This document shows positions 17,325-26,805 of a stretch of DNA of 64,000 nt, one piece after another. Below the pieces are notes generated by a model. That model was not told the origin of the DNA. It worked only from the letters and a program-made list of their open reading frames with translations, and searched no databases. The DNA comes from Kangsaoukella pontilimi (lineage in GTDB: Bacteria > Pseudomonadota > Alphaproteobacteria > Rhodobacterales > Rhodobacteraceae), in assembly GCF_009830125.1 (NCBI RefSeq), contig NZ_WUPT01000002.1, positions 902,001 through 966,000 on the forward strand, in the 5' to 3' direction. Positions within the stretch are counted from its first letter, which is position 1, and each line of letters opens with the position of its first letter. Both the position numbers and the translations under genes were made by a program.

Positions 17325-19097
17325 CTACGCCACAAGCCGCGGGACCACGCTCTCAACCAACCGCAGGAATCGTGAGTTGCGAGCCCCCGCAACCAACGAT
17401 ACTTGCGATGCCTCCGCCGGTCCTGCCGCGGAGGTTTTTGCTTTTTTGCCTCCCGTTTGCCGGGATCGTCTGCTGCGCCCTCCCGCAACCAACGATTTCT
17501 GCGAAAGCAGGTTGTCCAAAGCCTCGGCCTCCGAAAGGAAGTCGGGGTTTTGCTTTCCGGCTGCATAGCGCAGGATCGCCCCCAGGTCGCCGCGCAGGAC
17601 GATGGATAGTTCGCCGTTCTCGGGCACGAGGGTGATTTCATCGACCAGTGACCGAAGCACGTCGACGGCGGCGCCTCGATCTTCCTCGGATTGCAGGTTC
17701 TCGCAGAGCTTCGCGATCCGATCCTGATACATCCGTGCCATGTTCGGGTGCAGCAATGGCGGCGGCTCGTCGGCATTGTCCAGAAGCTCGGTCAACTCCG
17801 CCTTCCTCGCCTCCAGCTTCTCGGCCTTGTCTTTGAGTTTCGCCGGCGGGAAGCCTTGAAGAATGGCGTCGACCATCTTGTCAAGCTCTCGGTCAACCTT
17901 CTCGAGTTCGCTCCTCCAGCCGGCCAGGTCGGCTCCGCGCTCGATCCGGAGCCGATTTACCTCGCGCGTGAACTCGGAACAGAATTCATTGAAGAGTTCC
18001 GGCGACATGAGATGCTTCCGAAGACCATTCAAGATCGACGCCTCCAAGGCATCCCGACGGATGTTCAGACGGTTATTGCATGTGCCCTTGTTCCGCGACG
18101 CTGCGCAGCCAAGCAGGTCTTTCGAGATCAGGGAATACCCACCACCACAGCAACCGCACTTTATGAGGCTGGCGAAAAGGTGCTTCGGCCGCCGTCTATC
18201 GTTCATCGGATTGCTGCCTGTCGGCGACGTCTCAAACGAAAGGCTCTTTTGCCTTTTCTTCACTTCGTCCCAGAGATCTTGGTCCACAATCCGAAGGTCC
18301 GGGACCTCCTGGACAACCCACTCACTTTCCGGGTTCGGGCGGGAGACGCGCTTGCCGGTGTCAGGATCCTTCATGTATCGCAGACGGTTCCAGACCAGCC
18401 GCCCGATGTAGAGTTCGTTGTTGAGAATGCCCGTCCCTCGTTTCGGGTTGCCGTGGATCGTCGACGGCCCCCACTCCTTGCCCTGCGGTCCCGAAATGCC
18501 CTCCCGGTTCAAGGTCATTGCGATCGTCCGCGATGATTGTCCGGACAAGTAATCCCTGAAGATGCGCCGAACGACGTTTGCTTCGGCTGGGTTGATCTCC
18601 CGTTCGCCCCGATCGTCCGGATCGGCCGTGCGAACCACGTCATACCCATAACAGAGCCCACCACCGGAGCGTCCCTTTTCGACCCGCCCGCGAAGACCGC
18701 GCCGGGTCTTGTCAGCCAGATCCTTTAGGAAGAGTGCGCCCATCGTTCCCTTGAGACCAATGTGCAATTCGCTGACCTCACCTTCGGACAGCGTCACGAT
18801 GCTCACTCCTGCAAAGCGCATCCGCTTGTAGAGCCCGGCGATGTCCTCCTGGTCCCGGGAGAGACGATCCAGCGACTCCGCGAGGATCACGTCGAACCGC
18901 CCCTTCAGCGCATCCGAGATCAGTTCCTGAACGCCGGGCCGAAGCAAGGACGCTCCGGAAATCGCGCGATCCGTGTAGCTGTCGATAATCGTCCAGCCTT
19001 CCCGCTCCGCGCGTGCACGGCAGATGCGCAGCTGGTCCTCGATCGACGCATCACGTTGGTTGTCAGATGAATACCGAGCTCAAAGCGCTGCCTTCAT
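17325..19097 (-). pseudogene. Large serine recombinase with in-frame TGA at codon 6
   Basis: Reading from an ATG at 19097, which has AAGGGGGCC upstream, the frame is MKAAL, then TGA (19080-19082), then ARYSSDNQRDASIEDQ and onward without interruption to 17325. The part after the stop carries the resolvase domain with the catalytic Ser in RYSS, the RLSRDQED region, a recombinase domain, a zinc ribbon (CGCCGG...C...C) and a coiled coil. No ATG, GTG or TTG restores the catalytic Ser. The first usable downstream start (TTG, 18947) omits it. So the gene is probably inactive unless the stop is a base error or is read through. It follows its small partner gene by 12 bp. Confidence 0.85.
17386..17496. 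repeat. Direct repeat of 15 bp resembling a tRNA 3' end
   Basis: CCCGCAACCAACGAT occurs at 17386-17400 and again at 17482-17496, 96 bp apart and in frame within the recombinase tail, where it encodes a repeated SLVAG on the minus strand. The first copy extends to GCCCCCGCAACCA, the usual 3' end of initiator tRNA genes. No T-arm or rest of a tRNA precedes it. It may be an attachment-site remnant. Confidence 0.45.
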
Positions 19098-19109
19098 GCG
19101 ATGGCCCCC

Positions 19110-19331
19110 TTAATCGTGGAGGCGAGCCCGTGCATGTCGCCTGTTCTCCGCCTCAATGAAATCTCTCGCAGCCTGCCGCGCCAACAAGCGAACAAGGGTG
19201 ACCAGCCGCGGGTCATCACCAGCAGGAGTGAGGCGCGCGATTTTGTTCTCAGTCGCTCCGCCACCCCGAGATGAGTCCTGGGCGTCCCTTGAGGCGTCAG
19301 CCCCCGGCCTGCTTTTCTGGTCCCATTCCAT
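19110..19331 (-). CDS. Small protein upstream of serine recombinase
   Basis: 73 residues ending 12 bp before the recombinase ATG, same strand. The conserved-looking core is DDPRLVTLVRLLARQAARDFIEAE, a charged amphipathic helix. Short proteins of this kind commonly precede large serine recombinases in alphaproteobacterial elements. The molecular role is unknown. A start inside the frame is also possible because the ribosome binding site is weak. Confidence 0.65.
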   Translation of the reverse strand: MEWDQKSRPGADASRDAQDSSRGGGATENKIARLTPAGDDPRLVTLVRLLARQAARDFIEAENRRHARARLHD

Positions 19332-19717
19332 AGTCGCCAGCCTGCCAGAGGGTGGCGCGCGTACGAAGGAAAAAGCCTATGCATCATAACGGGTTGGAGG
19401 TGGGGCGCGCGCATACTCGCGTAGTCTGGCGCATTGATGGCTGCTACAGCGTCGCACAAATCGGCGGCCCGGAAACCGGAGATACTGCGCTGTTCTATGC
19501 GAATTCTCACCATTCAGGGGCCCTAAGCTGTGGTAGGGCGCGAAGACCGTTGCCTGAACGAAGTCTGCCATAGGCCGCCCGAATCGCGCAACGCAGGTGT
19601 CACTAAGGCGCAGTAAGCAGCCACTGGCCAAGCGAGAGAGCAAGAGACTGGGAGGGGTGCCGTGACGGGTTGAGGGCTGGAGGAGAGGCCTCCGGCGCCC
19701 GTCGCGGAGGTTTTCCA
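19332..19717. other. Gene-free stretch before DUF932 remnant
   Basis: About 385 bp without a convincing gene. The last 50 bp before 19718 (GGAGGAGAGGCCTCC and GGAGGTTTTCC) form a strong ribosome binding region for the DUF932 gene. Nothing else is recognised. Confidence 0.55.
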
Positions 19718-20758
19718 ATGAACACCGAAATTATCGATGCCGGGCGTGATATCAGCGGCGGCTACAAGGTGGATGTGTCGCGCGGCGAGAACGTGGACCG
19801 CGTGTCGTCGGAGTGGTTCGTGCGGCCGGATGACGAGCGATATCTGTCGCTCGACGACCTTTTCGCCTCGGTCAAGGGCCGGGCGGAGCGGAGCCGGACG
19901 CGCACGGTGGAGAGCGCGGCGATCCTGGTCGAGGCGCATTGCGACGACCCGGAAAAGCTGGGCCTTGTCCTGCCGGGCGCGGATGAACCCATCGCGCCGA
20001 CGCATTGGTCCTTCGGCCAGCTCGCCAGCATCGTCGGCGCGCCGGCGGCCTATCTGCGGCAACTGCCCGCGCCGCTCGCCGGGATCAACCTGCAATACGG
20101 ACTGACCAACCACCGGGCCGAGCAGATCAAGACGCTGGAAGTCGCCGACGGCCGCACGGAGCTGCGCGCCGTGACCGGCCCCGACTACGGGCGAATCTAC
20201 GACCACGAACTTGTCTCCGCCGTGCAGCGCATCGCGGGCAACGGCACCGGCGACACGCGTTGGAAGGTGCCGGGGGTGCTCGACTGGTCGACCGGCATCT
20301 ACAACCCGCGCGTGGACGTGACGAAGGAGACGACGACGCTGTACGCCTCTGACCGCGACGTGTTCCTGTTTCTCGTCGACGACCTCAATCCGATCGAGGC
20401 GGGGCTGATGCCCGACGGCTCGCCCGACCTCTATTTCCGGGGGTTCTATTGCTGGAATTCGGAGGTGGGCGCCAAGACGCTCGGCATCGCCAGCTTCTAC
20501 CTGCGCGCGGTCTGCCAGAACCGCAACCTCTGGGGCGTCGAGGACTTCCAGGAGATCACGATCCGGCACTCGAAATACGCTGCCTCTCGCTTCGCGCATG
20601 AGGCCGCGCCTGCGCTCAGGTGGCAAGCGTCCGGGCCTCCGCGAATGAAAGAAATCTCCGGTGCTTCCCGTCTCATAGGGGCAGCCTTGCGCAGCGGAAG
20701 CTCTGCCAAAGTGTTATGCGCGTCGTCTCCCGCCGCCATCAGGCTCCGTATTCGGTGA
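19718..20758 (+). pseudogene. DUF932 plasmid-type protein, 3'-truncated
   Basis: The first 300 residues match DUF932 proteins, which are abundant on alphaproteobacterial plasmids and phages: DTRWKVPGVLDWSTGIYNP, YFRGFYCWNSEVGAKTLGIASFYLRAVCQNRNLWG. The usual C-terminal 100 or so residues are missing. After RFAHEAAPAL (near 20618) the sequence becomes unrelated and the frame runs to a chance stop at 20758. The break suggests a deletion or insertion endpoint. GGAGG lies 8 bp before the ATG. Function of the family is not established. Confidence 0.8.
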
Positions 20759-20781
20759 TAGCCAATCACTTGGCCCTCTAC

Positions 20782-20916
20782 CTATTTCTTCTTGTGCTCG
20801 CCTAGATTGGTTAAGGTTTTGCCCTTCGTGAAGTCGGCTGTTGCAACGACCTTTTCCTTCACCTTTTTAGGCTTCTTCGCTTCACGGTTGCCACGTCGTT
20901 TGTCACCTTTGGTCAT
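20782..20916 (-). CDS. Small basic protein, 44 residues
   Basis: An ATG at 20914-20916 on the minus strand is preceded by TAGGAGAAACTCAA, a strong ribosome binding site. The product starts MTKGDKRRGNREAKKPKKVK and is about one third Lys or Arg, ending in LGEHKKK. It may bind nucleic acid or be disordered. It lies downstream of groEL on the same strand, 106 bp away. Another small protein with a similar MTKG-K start is at 40017. No function is assigned. Confidence 0.7.
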   Translation of the reverse strand: MTKGDKRRGNREAKKPKKVKEKVVATADFTKGKTLTNLGEHKKK

Positions 20917-21022
20917 TTGAGTTTCTCCTAGTTCTGGATTTGCTTAACGAATTGATCCGTGTTCAAGTCCTTCAAGAATTTGGTTTCGCGTCCTGAGGCT
21001 CGTGACCAAGGGACGCAGATCT

Positions 21023-22992
<1,970 letters not shown>

Positions 22993-23125
22993 CGAAGTGC
23001 TCCTTGTTGAGATTTCGTTGGCGAAACGGGCCGGGTCGAATGCTTAGCTGCGTTGCGCGCAAGTCCGCGGTATCCCATTCGGTCTCCACTCCGAGAATTC
23101 CGATCGACACCGCCCCCCGAGCGGT

Positions 23126-23362
23126 TCACGGGCGTCGAACAGAGTTCCCGCCAGCGATGATAGCGTTGATCATTTCGGCGACGGCCCGGTGCCTTTCCAT
23201 TTCGAGTTCGGTGCCAAGGGCGTTCACATGGGTCGCCGCGGCGTCACGAAGAACCCCCACGATCTCGTGTTCCGGCAGCAACCCGCGATCGTTCCTGGCA
23301 AGCAGGAGCGCCTCGCAGATCGATAGGGCGGCCTGGCCTGCATGTTCGCTTGCGGTGGACAT
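23126..23362 (-). CDS. Small conserved protein divergent from Crp/Fnr gene (copy 1)
   Basis: 78 residues, start chosen at the ATG behind AGGAAGGAAACTCAG. It is the same length as a paralog at 43316-43552, and the two share AALS-CEALLLA-ND and AATH-NA--- and end IIAGGNSVRR. Largely helical, no membrane segment, no known domain. Both copies are divergent from a Crp/Fnr-type regulator with a CTGA-N6 dyad between them, so the pair is a repeated unit. Function unknown. Confidence 0.8.
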   Translation of the reverse strand: MSTASEHAGQAALSICEALLLARNDRGLLPEHEIVGVLRDAAATHVNALGTELEMERHRAVAEMINAIIAGGNSVRRP

Positions 23363-23450
23363 CTGAGTTTCCTTCCTTGGCATCGTGAACCTGAGAGAAG
23401 GTGAGGCTCAAATACACGCGTACTTGTCGCAGAAAGTGCTCTATGCTGGA

Positions 23451-23464
23451 CTGATCCAGAGCAG
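23451..23464. promoter_or_regulatory. CTGA-N6-TYAG dyad (one mismatch) between 78-aa gene and crp copy 1
   Basis: CTGATCCAGAGCAG. It differs from the consensus at one base (GCAG instead of TCAG). It sits inside a block, CTATGCTG-nn-CTGATCCA-n-A-n-CAG, that is shared with the promoter of crp copy 2 at 43638. It is 49 bp upstream of the ATG at 23513. Confidence 0.55.
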
Positions 23465-23512
23465 TGTCCAGGCCGATTTCCGCTCTTGGGTCACGACACG
23501 CCGGGAGCCTTT

Positions 23513-24245
23513 ATGACATCAGCCGAACACAGCCCTTTGACCCGCAAGCTTTCGGCCTTTGTCCCTTTGTCAAAGGCAGAGTTGGACGTGTGAGCGCCTG
23601 CACCAGCGCCGTCGCTCCTTCGTCGCGGGGCGTGATATGGTGCATCAGGGGCAATCCGATCAAGCCGCGTATATCCTGTCGGAAGGCTGGGTCTGTTCCT
23701 GCAAGCTTCAACCTGACGGAACGCGCCAGATCGTCGATTTCCAGGTGCCCGGGGATTTCCTCGGCCTGCGCAGCGTGCTGCTGCGGACCTCGGACGACAG
23801 TTTCGAGCCGATCGTGGACATCATGGCCGCCGAGGTTCTCAAGAGTGACCTTTTGGACGCCTTCGCGCAGACGCCCAGGCTTGCGACGGCCATTCTATGG
23901 GCCGCGTCACGGGACGAGGCCATGGTGGTCGAACATCTCGTCGGGATCGGCAGGCGCGATGCGGACGCCCGCATGGCGCATTTTCTGTTGGAACTGGGAT
24001 CGAGGCTTGCGCTGGTGGGCATGGGGACCAAGGATGGGTACGACTGCCCGCTGACCCAGTACCACCTCGCGGATGTGCTGGGGTTAAGTGCCATTCATGT
24101 GAATCGCGTCCTGCGACAGCTGCGCGAAAGAGGGCTGGTGACCTTTCGAGACGGTCGGGTTTCCTTTGACGACTTCGACAGGCTCGTGGCTTTCGCCGAG
24201 TTCGATCCGGCATATCTGGACCAGACCGGGCCGCTCTTGAAATGA
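23513..24245 (+). pseudogene. Crp/Fnr family regulator, copy 1, frameshifted at codon 26
   Basis: The ATG at 23513 opens 26 codons (MTSAEHSPLTRKLSAFVPLSKAELDV) and ends in TGA at 23591. The downstream frame (+1) continues ERLHQRRRSFVAGRD and runs to 24245. Compared with the intact paralog at 43705, two bases are missing near 23590. The remaining part has a cyclic-nucleotide-type sensor domain and a C-terminal winged helix (LTQYHLADVLGLSAIHVNRVLRQLRE). No FNR cysteine cluster is present. A short form could start at a TTG at 23559. It is either a decayed regulator or a base-calling error. Confidence 0.8.
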
Positions 24246-24252
24246 CGAGTTT

Positions 24253-24281
24253 CGCCGCTCTGCGGGTCGTGCAGAGCGGCG
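24253..24281. terminator. Hairpin between convergent crp copy 1 and 24329 gene
   Basis: CGCCGCTCTGC (24253-24263) pairs perfectly with GCAGAGCGGCG (24271-24281) across a 7-base loop. It begins 8 bp after the crp stop. There is no T run, so it may be a bidirectional hairpin between two convergent genes rather than a classical intrinsic terminator. Confidence 0.65.
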
Positions 24282-24328
24282 ACTAAGCTTGTCCGGACGT
24301 GCGGATCAGCAATCCCTTGGAAATACGT

Positions 24329-24709
24329 TCACTTGCTGTTGTCTGCATCCCTCATCGCGGTCAGACGTTTCACAACATCATTCAGTGTCAGAGTCCCGCA
24401 CTCGTCCGGTGACATCTTCGCCGACAGCTCCAGTTGCGTGCAGTTGTTCATGTCGGCACGCGCGCTTGGCCGCACAACGTCTGCCGACTGTTCCTGTTGA
24501 ATAGGCTGAGGGTAACGGCTTTTCACCTTAGTGAAGGCGCGCGGTTCAGGGCGCACGACGTCGGCAGTCTGGCCCAGTGGCACAGGTTGAGGATAAAGGC
24601 TTTCCGCCTGACCGGCAGCAGCCATAGAGGCGAAGATTAGCGCCGACCCCAAGAGCAGCTTGAGCCGGGCAACTCGCGCTGTCGAGATGATGTTTGAAAG
24701 AGGTGTCAT
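24329..24709 (-). CDS. Secreted protein with two YPQP...ADVVRP repeats
   Basis: 126 residues. An N-terminal signal peptide (basic start, hydrophobic LLLGSALIFASMAAAGQA) is followed by two tandem repeats of about 24 residues with pattern YPQPxxxxQxADVVRPxxRA, then a helical tail with two cysteines (NNCTQLEL...DECGTL). The start at 24709 follows AGGAAAGGACTACACA. It is probably periplasmic, and the cysteines may form a disulfide. The promoter region carries two adjacent CTGA-N6-TTAG dyads. No family is recognised. Confidence 0.75.
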   Translation of the reverse strand: MTPLSNIISTARVARLKLLLGSALIFASMAAAGQAESLYPQPVPLGQTADVVRPEPRAFTKVKSRYPQPIQQEQSADVVRPSARADMNNCTQLELSAKMSPDECGTLTLNDVVKRLTAMRDADNSK

Positions 24710-24813
24710 TGTGTAGTCCTTTCCTGGACTGGTCAAAGCGCACAAATTCAATTGGCGGCTCAAATGATCGGGGCGCCGCCGGTTTCAGATATGTTGGGAG
24801 CTTGGACAGTGTT

Positions 24814-24833
24814 CCCGCCAGGATTCTGGCGGG
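24814..24833. other. Strong hairpin in leader of 24329-24709 gene
   Basis: CCCGCCAG, loop GATT, CTGGCGGG: a perfect 8-bp stem between the tandem dyads and the start codon. If transcription starts about 25-40 bp downstream of the dyads, the hairpin would sit at the very 5' end of the mRNA and could stabilise it. Transcription start not known. Confidence 0.4.
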
Positions 24834-24853
24834 CAATATCCACAATGCCTCAC

Positions 24854-24867
24854 CTAATCCGTCTCAG
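24854..24867. promoter_or_regulatory. CTGA-N6-TTAG dyad, first of tandem pair
   Basis: CTAATCCGTCTCAG, which reads CTGAGACGGATTAG on the minus strand, the coding strand of the gene at 24709. It is 145 bp upstream of that start codon. Confidence 0.6.
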
Positions 24868-24869
24868 CA

Positions 24870-24883
24870 CTGATTTGTGTTAG
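24870..24883. promoter_or_regulatory. CTGA-N6-TTAG dyad, second of tandem pair
   Basis: CTGATTTGTGTTAG. It lies two bases beyond the first dyad, so the centres are 16 bp apart. This is the only exact tandem arrangement of the motif I found in the window. Confidence 0.6.
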
Positions 24884-24921
24884 TAGCTATCCAGCCAATG
24901 CGGAGGTCACGGAATGGTTAA

Positions 24922-24949
24922 GGCCGCCTTTGAATATCGAAAGGCGGCC
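24922..24949 (-). terminator. Hairpin terminator after 62-aa protein gene
   Basis: GGCCGCCTTT (24922-24931) pairs with AAAGGCGGCC (24940-24949) across 8 bases. It lies 36 bp beyond the stop of the minus-strand gene at 24985, and TTAACC follows in the transcript direction. A similar hairpin follows the paralogous gene at 46250. Confidence 0.65.
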
Positions 24950-24984
24950 CGTTTGTAAGGTCAGACGTTATCTGACGTTAGACG

Positions 24985-25173
24985 TCACGCAAGAGCGTTT
25001 GACGCCGCGTTCAGTTCCTTGTTCGTCAAAGCGTCGTCATGCGCTTCATGCGCCTTCTCGGCTGCCTGGTAGTGCTTCAGCGCCGCGTCTTTCTTCGGGC
25101 CGGAGGGCGCCTTGTCCCAAGCGGCCTTCACGGACGTCATCTTCTCGGCAGTCTTGTTCTGTTCGGGAGTCAT
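24985..25173 (-). CDS. Small Lys/Ala-rich helical protein (copy 1)
   Basis: 62 residues starting MTPEQNKTAEKM, with AGGAAAGGACAATTCC upstream of the ATG. Its core WDKAPSGPKKDAALKHY is identical in the paralog at 46250-46447. It is charged, soluble and probably a helical hairpin. No database family is recognised with confidence. The gene has its own dyad promoter, a structured leader and a terminator, so it is monocistronic. The duplicate copies and stress neighbours suggest an abundant stress protein, by inference. Confidence 0.75.
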   Translation of the reverse strand: MTPEQNKTAEKMTSVKAAWDKAPSGPKKDAALKHYQAAEKAHEAHDDALTNKELNAASNALA

Positions 25174-25206
25174 TGGAATTGTCCTTTCCTGGACGCTCCG
25201 AGAATA

Positions 25207-25258
25207 AGAAGCGTGTCGACATGCCGTCCTTTGGAGATCGACACGCCCACACGCTTCT
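25207..25258 (-). other. Leader with two mutually exclusive hairpins
   Basis: In the leader of the 62-aa gene, AGAAGCGTGT (25207-25216) pairs with ACACGCTTCT (25249-25258), and the overlapping GCGTGTCGA (25211-25219) pairs with TCGACACGC (25238-25246). The two stems share 25211-25216, so only one can form at a time. The block ends 34 bp before the start codon. Confidence 0.45.
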
Positions 25259-25332
25259 CGGGTACTCGGAAAAATGCACCACCGAATGTTCGGCGGCACG
25301 TCTCACCTAAACGGAGTCGGCGCCTCGCCGCA

Positions 25333-25346
25333 CTGACGCAGGTTAG
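25333..25346. promoter_or_regulatory. CTGA-N6-TTAG dyad upstream of 62-aa gene
   Basis: CTGACGCAGGTTAG, exact consensus, 160 bp upstream of the ATG at 25173. The same 14 bases occur, inverted, at 29539-29552. A degraded copy, CTAAACGGAGTCGG, is nearby at 25307-25320. Confidence 0.6.
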
Positions 25347-25384
25347 CCCCGACGCCTGCGGCAGGTCGGTTGCCCATGCGCTTC

Positions 25385-25798
25385 TCAATTCACTGCAGTT
25401 TGCTGGTGGGAAATCCGCAGCCATCTGTCGTCATCGTTGAGGTAGGTTGAGGCACAGAGGGCCTTGTAGATCGGCACATCCGGTTTCTCTGCCGAGACGC
25501 GATAGGTGAGAATTGCGATATCACGACACCGCGTGACGCGCCGTTCGGCCATGACAACGGTGCGCCAGCCGGTCCTTTCCCGAAGATGGGTCCAGATCTG
25601 GTCGCCCTGGAGGATCCCGGGCGGATAGGGGAAGACCATGACTGCGTTGGTCGCAGTCGTTGCCCGCGCGTTGTCGGCGCCACTGGTCCAGAAGTGTTCC
25701 TCCAAGTCCCAGAGAACGCCCTGTTCGCGAGGCGATAGCGTCCCGGACTTGTGTGCCGCATGTGCCGGTCTGCCCATGGCTGCGGTTGAGACGGTCAT
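25385..25798 (-). CDS. NTF2-like (DUF4440-type) protein, module copy 1
   Basis: 137 residues. The pattern LWDLEEHFWTSGADNAR, FPYPPGILQGDQIW, ILTYRVSAEKPDVPIYKALCASTYLNDDDRWLRISHQQT resembles small cone-shaped NTF2-like domains that bind small molecules or form dimers. A close paralog is at 52145-52492. Its ATG overlaps the stop of the upstream membrane protein gene by 4 bp, so the two are coupled. No catalytic residue can be assigned. Confidence 0.75.
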   Translation of the reverse strand: MTVSTAAMGRPAHAAHKSGTLSPREQGVLWDLEEHFWTSGADNARATTATNAVMVFPYPPGILQGDQIWTHLRERTGWRTVVMAERRVTRCRDIAILTYRVSAEKPDVPIYKALCASTYLNDDDRWLRISHQQTAVN

Positions 25799-26220
25799 TC
25801 GCCTGACCCCGACCCGCCAACCATGAACATCTGAAACAGTACAAAGATGATCGCGAGCACCGCCCAGATCGCTCCGCTTGCTCCCGGGCGCCCGTCGGCG
25901 ACCGTCGAGGCAGCTCGCTTCAGGCTACCTGACGCCCGGCCTTCGGGAAGCAGCTCGCTCAAGTCTCGTGCGACCCTCCCGTGATCGCTGGCGAGCGCGG
26001 GTACGTCCCGAAATCGGGCAAGCAGCGTTCCCAAGCGTGCCTGCGCGGCGTCGTGCCCCAGCGTGACCAGTTCAGCGGTTTCCTTCCATGGATCGAGGCC
26101 GAGCCGCGCGAGAGTGGAGAGTACAGTCACGGCATAGCCGTTCCGGTCCTTGCCGACGTATGCTTGGAGAAACCGATCGAACTCGGGCGGGTGCGGGTTG
26201 AGAACATTGTTGTCGGCCAT
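25795..26220 (-). CDS. C-terminally anchored protein, module copy 1
   Basis: 141 residues from MADNNVLNP. The N-terminal 90 residues are soluble and helical (FDRFLQAYVGKDRNGYAVTVLSTLARLGLDPWKETAELVTL). One membrane segment lies at about 115-135 (AIWAVLAIIFVLFQMFMV), followed by a short tail. It should be a tail-anchored inner membrane protein facing the cytoplasm. A paralog with the same architecture is at 52556-52972, again next to an NTF2-like gene. Function unknown. Confidence 0.75.
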   Translation of the reverse strand: MADNNVLNPHPPEFDRFLQAYVGKDRNGYAVTVLSTLARLGLDPWKETAELVTLGHDAAQARLGTLLARFRDVPALASDHGRVARDLSELLPEGRASGSLKRAASTVADGRPGASGAIWAVLAIIFVLFQMFMVGGSGSGE

Positions 26221-26362
26221 CGCCAATCCTTTCAAGGGTTGCAGGAACCCAGATCGCTCCTGTTTCCCAAAGGATACGCGCAGGTCGGTCTCGCCGCCCT
26301 TACACGGGTCAGTGTGGGCGACTGCCCAAAGGACGGGGTCGCAGCCGGTTCGGTGCCCGGGA

Positions 26363-26376
26363 CTAACATGCGTCAG
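26363..26376. promoter_or_regulatory. CTGA-N6-TTAG dyad between divergent genes
   Basis: CTAACATGCGTCAG (CTGACGCATGTTAG on the other strand). It lies 142 bp from the minus-strand start at 26220 and 118 bp from the plus-strand start at 26495, so it could serve either or both transcription units. The rest of this 270-bp gap shows no gene. Confidence 0.6.
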
Positions 26377-26494
26377 CACCAGTCGGACGATCCCGAGGTA
26401 CAAGACACTCAATCGTTCGACTGGTCCGTCCCGCATTCCAAGGGGCCGTCAACAGTGGTGAGCGACGGATCTGCCAAAATCGTGGAGGCCAGAG

Positions 26495-26803
26495 ATGAGC
26501 GTGCGTTCATCCAGTTTGAGGGTGACTTTCCTGCACCCGTTCAGCCTAGCCGATTTTCCGGACGTACTTCCGGCCGGGGACTACGAAGTCCTGATTCAAG
26601 AGGAACTTCTCCGCGGACAGGGTTTCGAAACCTATCAGAGGACGGCGATCCATATGACCGTTCCTGGCAGAGGTGATCGGGCGGGTTGGATGGAACTGCA
26701 CAGGATATCAGAGCGCGACCTGAATGAGGCGCTGAGCCGGGATCAGGGACCGACTGAGATGAACAACTACAGCGAAGCGGCGCTTTCTCCGCAGGAGGAC
26801 TGA
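26495..26803 (+). CDS. Conserved small protein, LPAGxYEV family (copy 1)
   Basis: 102 residues with GGAGG 7 bp before the ATG. The N-terminal part, RVTFLHPFSLADFPDVLPAG followed by DYEVLIQEE, matches in outline the start of the protein at 31680 (AVFSRPFTVPGFDETLPAGEYEI). Predominantly beta, cytoplasmic. It starts the plus-strand series that leads into hflKC and the transglutaminase genes. Its reaction is unknown. Confidence 0.65.
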   Translation: MSVRSSSLRVTFLHPFSLADFPDVLPAGDYEVLIQEELLRGQGFETYQRTAIHMTVPGRGDRAGWMELHRISERDLNEALSRDQGPTEMNNYSEAALSPQED

Positions 26804-26805
26804 AA

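Noticed and set aside
17383-17395. Complete initiator tRNA gene
   Set aside because: Only the 3'-end-like 13 bases are present. No T-arm or anticodon arm could be folded upstream.
19094-19513. 139-codon minus-strand frame over the recombinase partner gene
   Set aside because: The alternative frame at 19110-19331 has the conserved DDPRLVTLVRLLARQ core; this one does not.
22993-23125. CIRCE element or sigma-32 promoter upstream of groES
   Set aside because: No TTAGCACTC-N9-GAGTGCTAA was found, and the heat-shock promoter match is too weak to call.
26221-26494. Plus-strand open frames across the gap between the divergent genes
   Set aside because: They have no ribosome binding site, and most of their length is antisense to the minus-strand gene at 25795. 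The gap looks regulatory.
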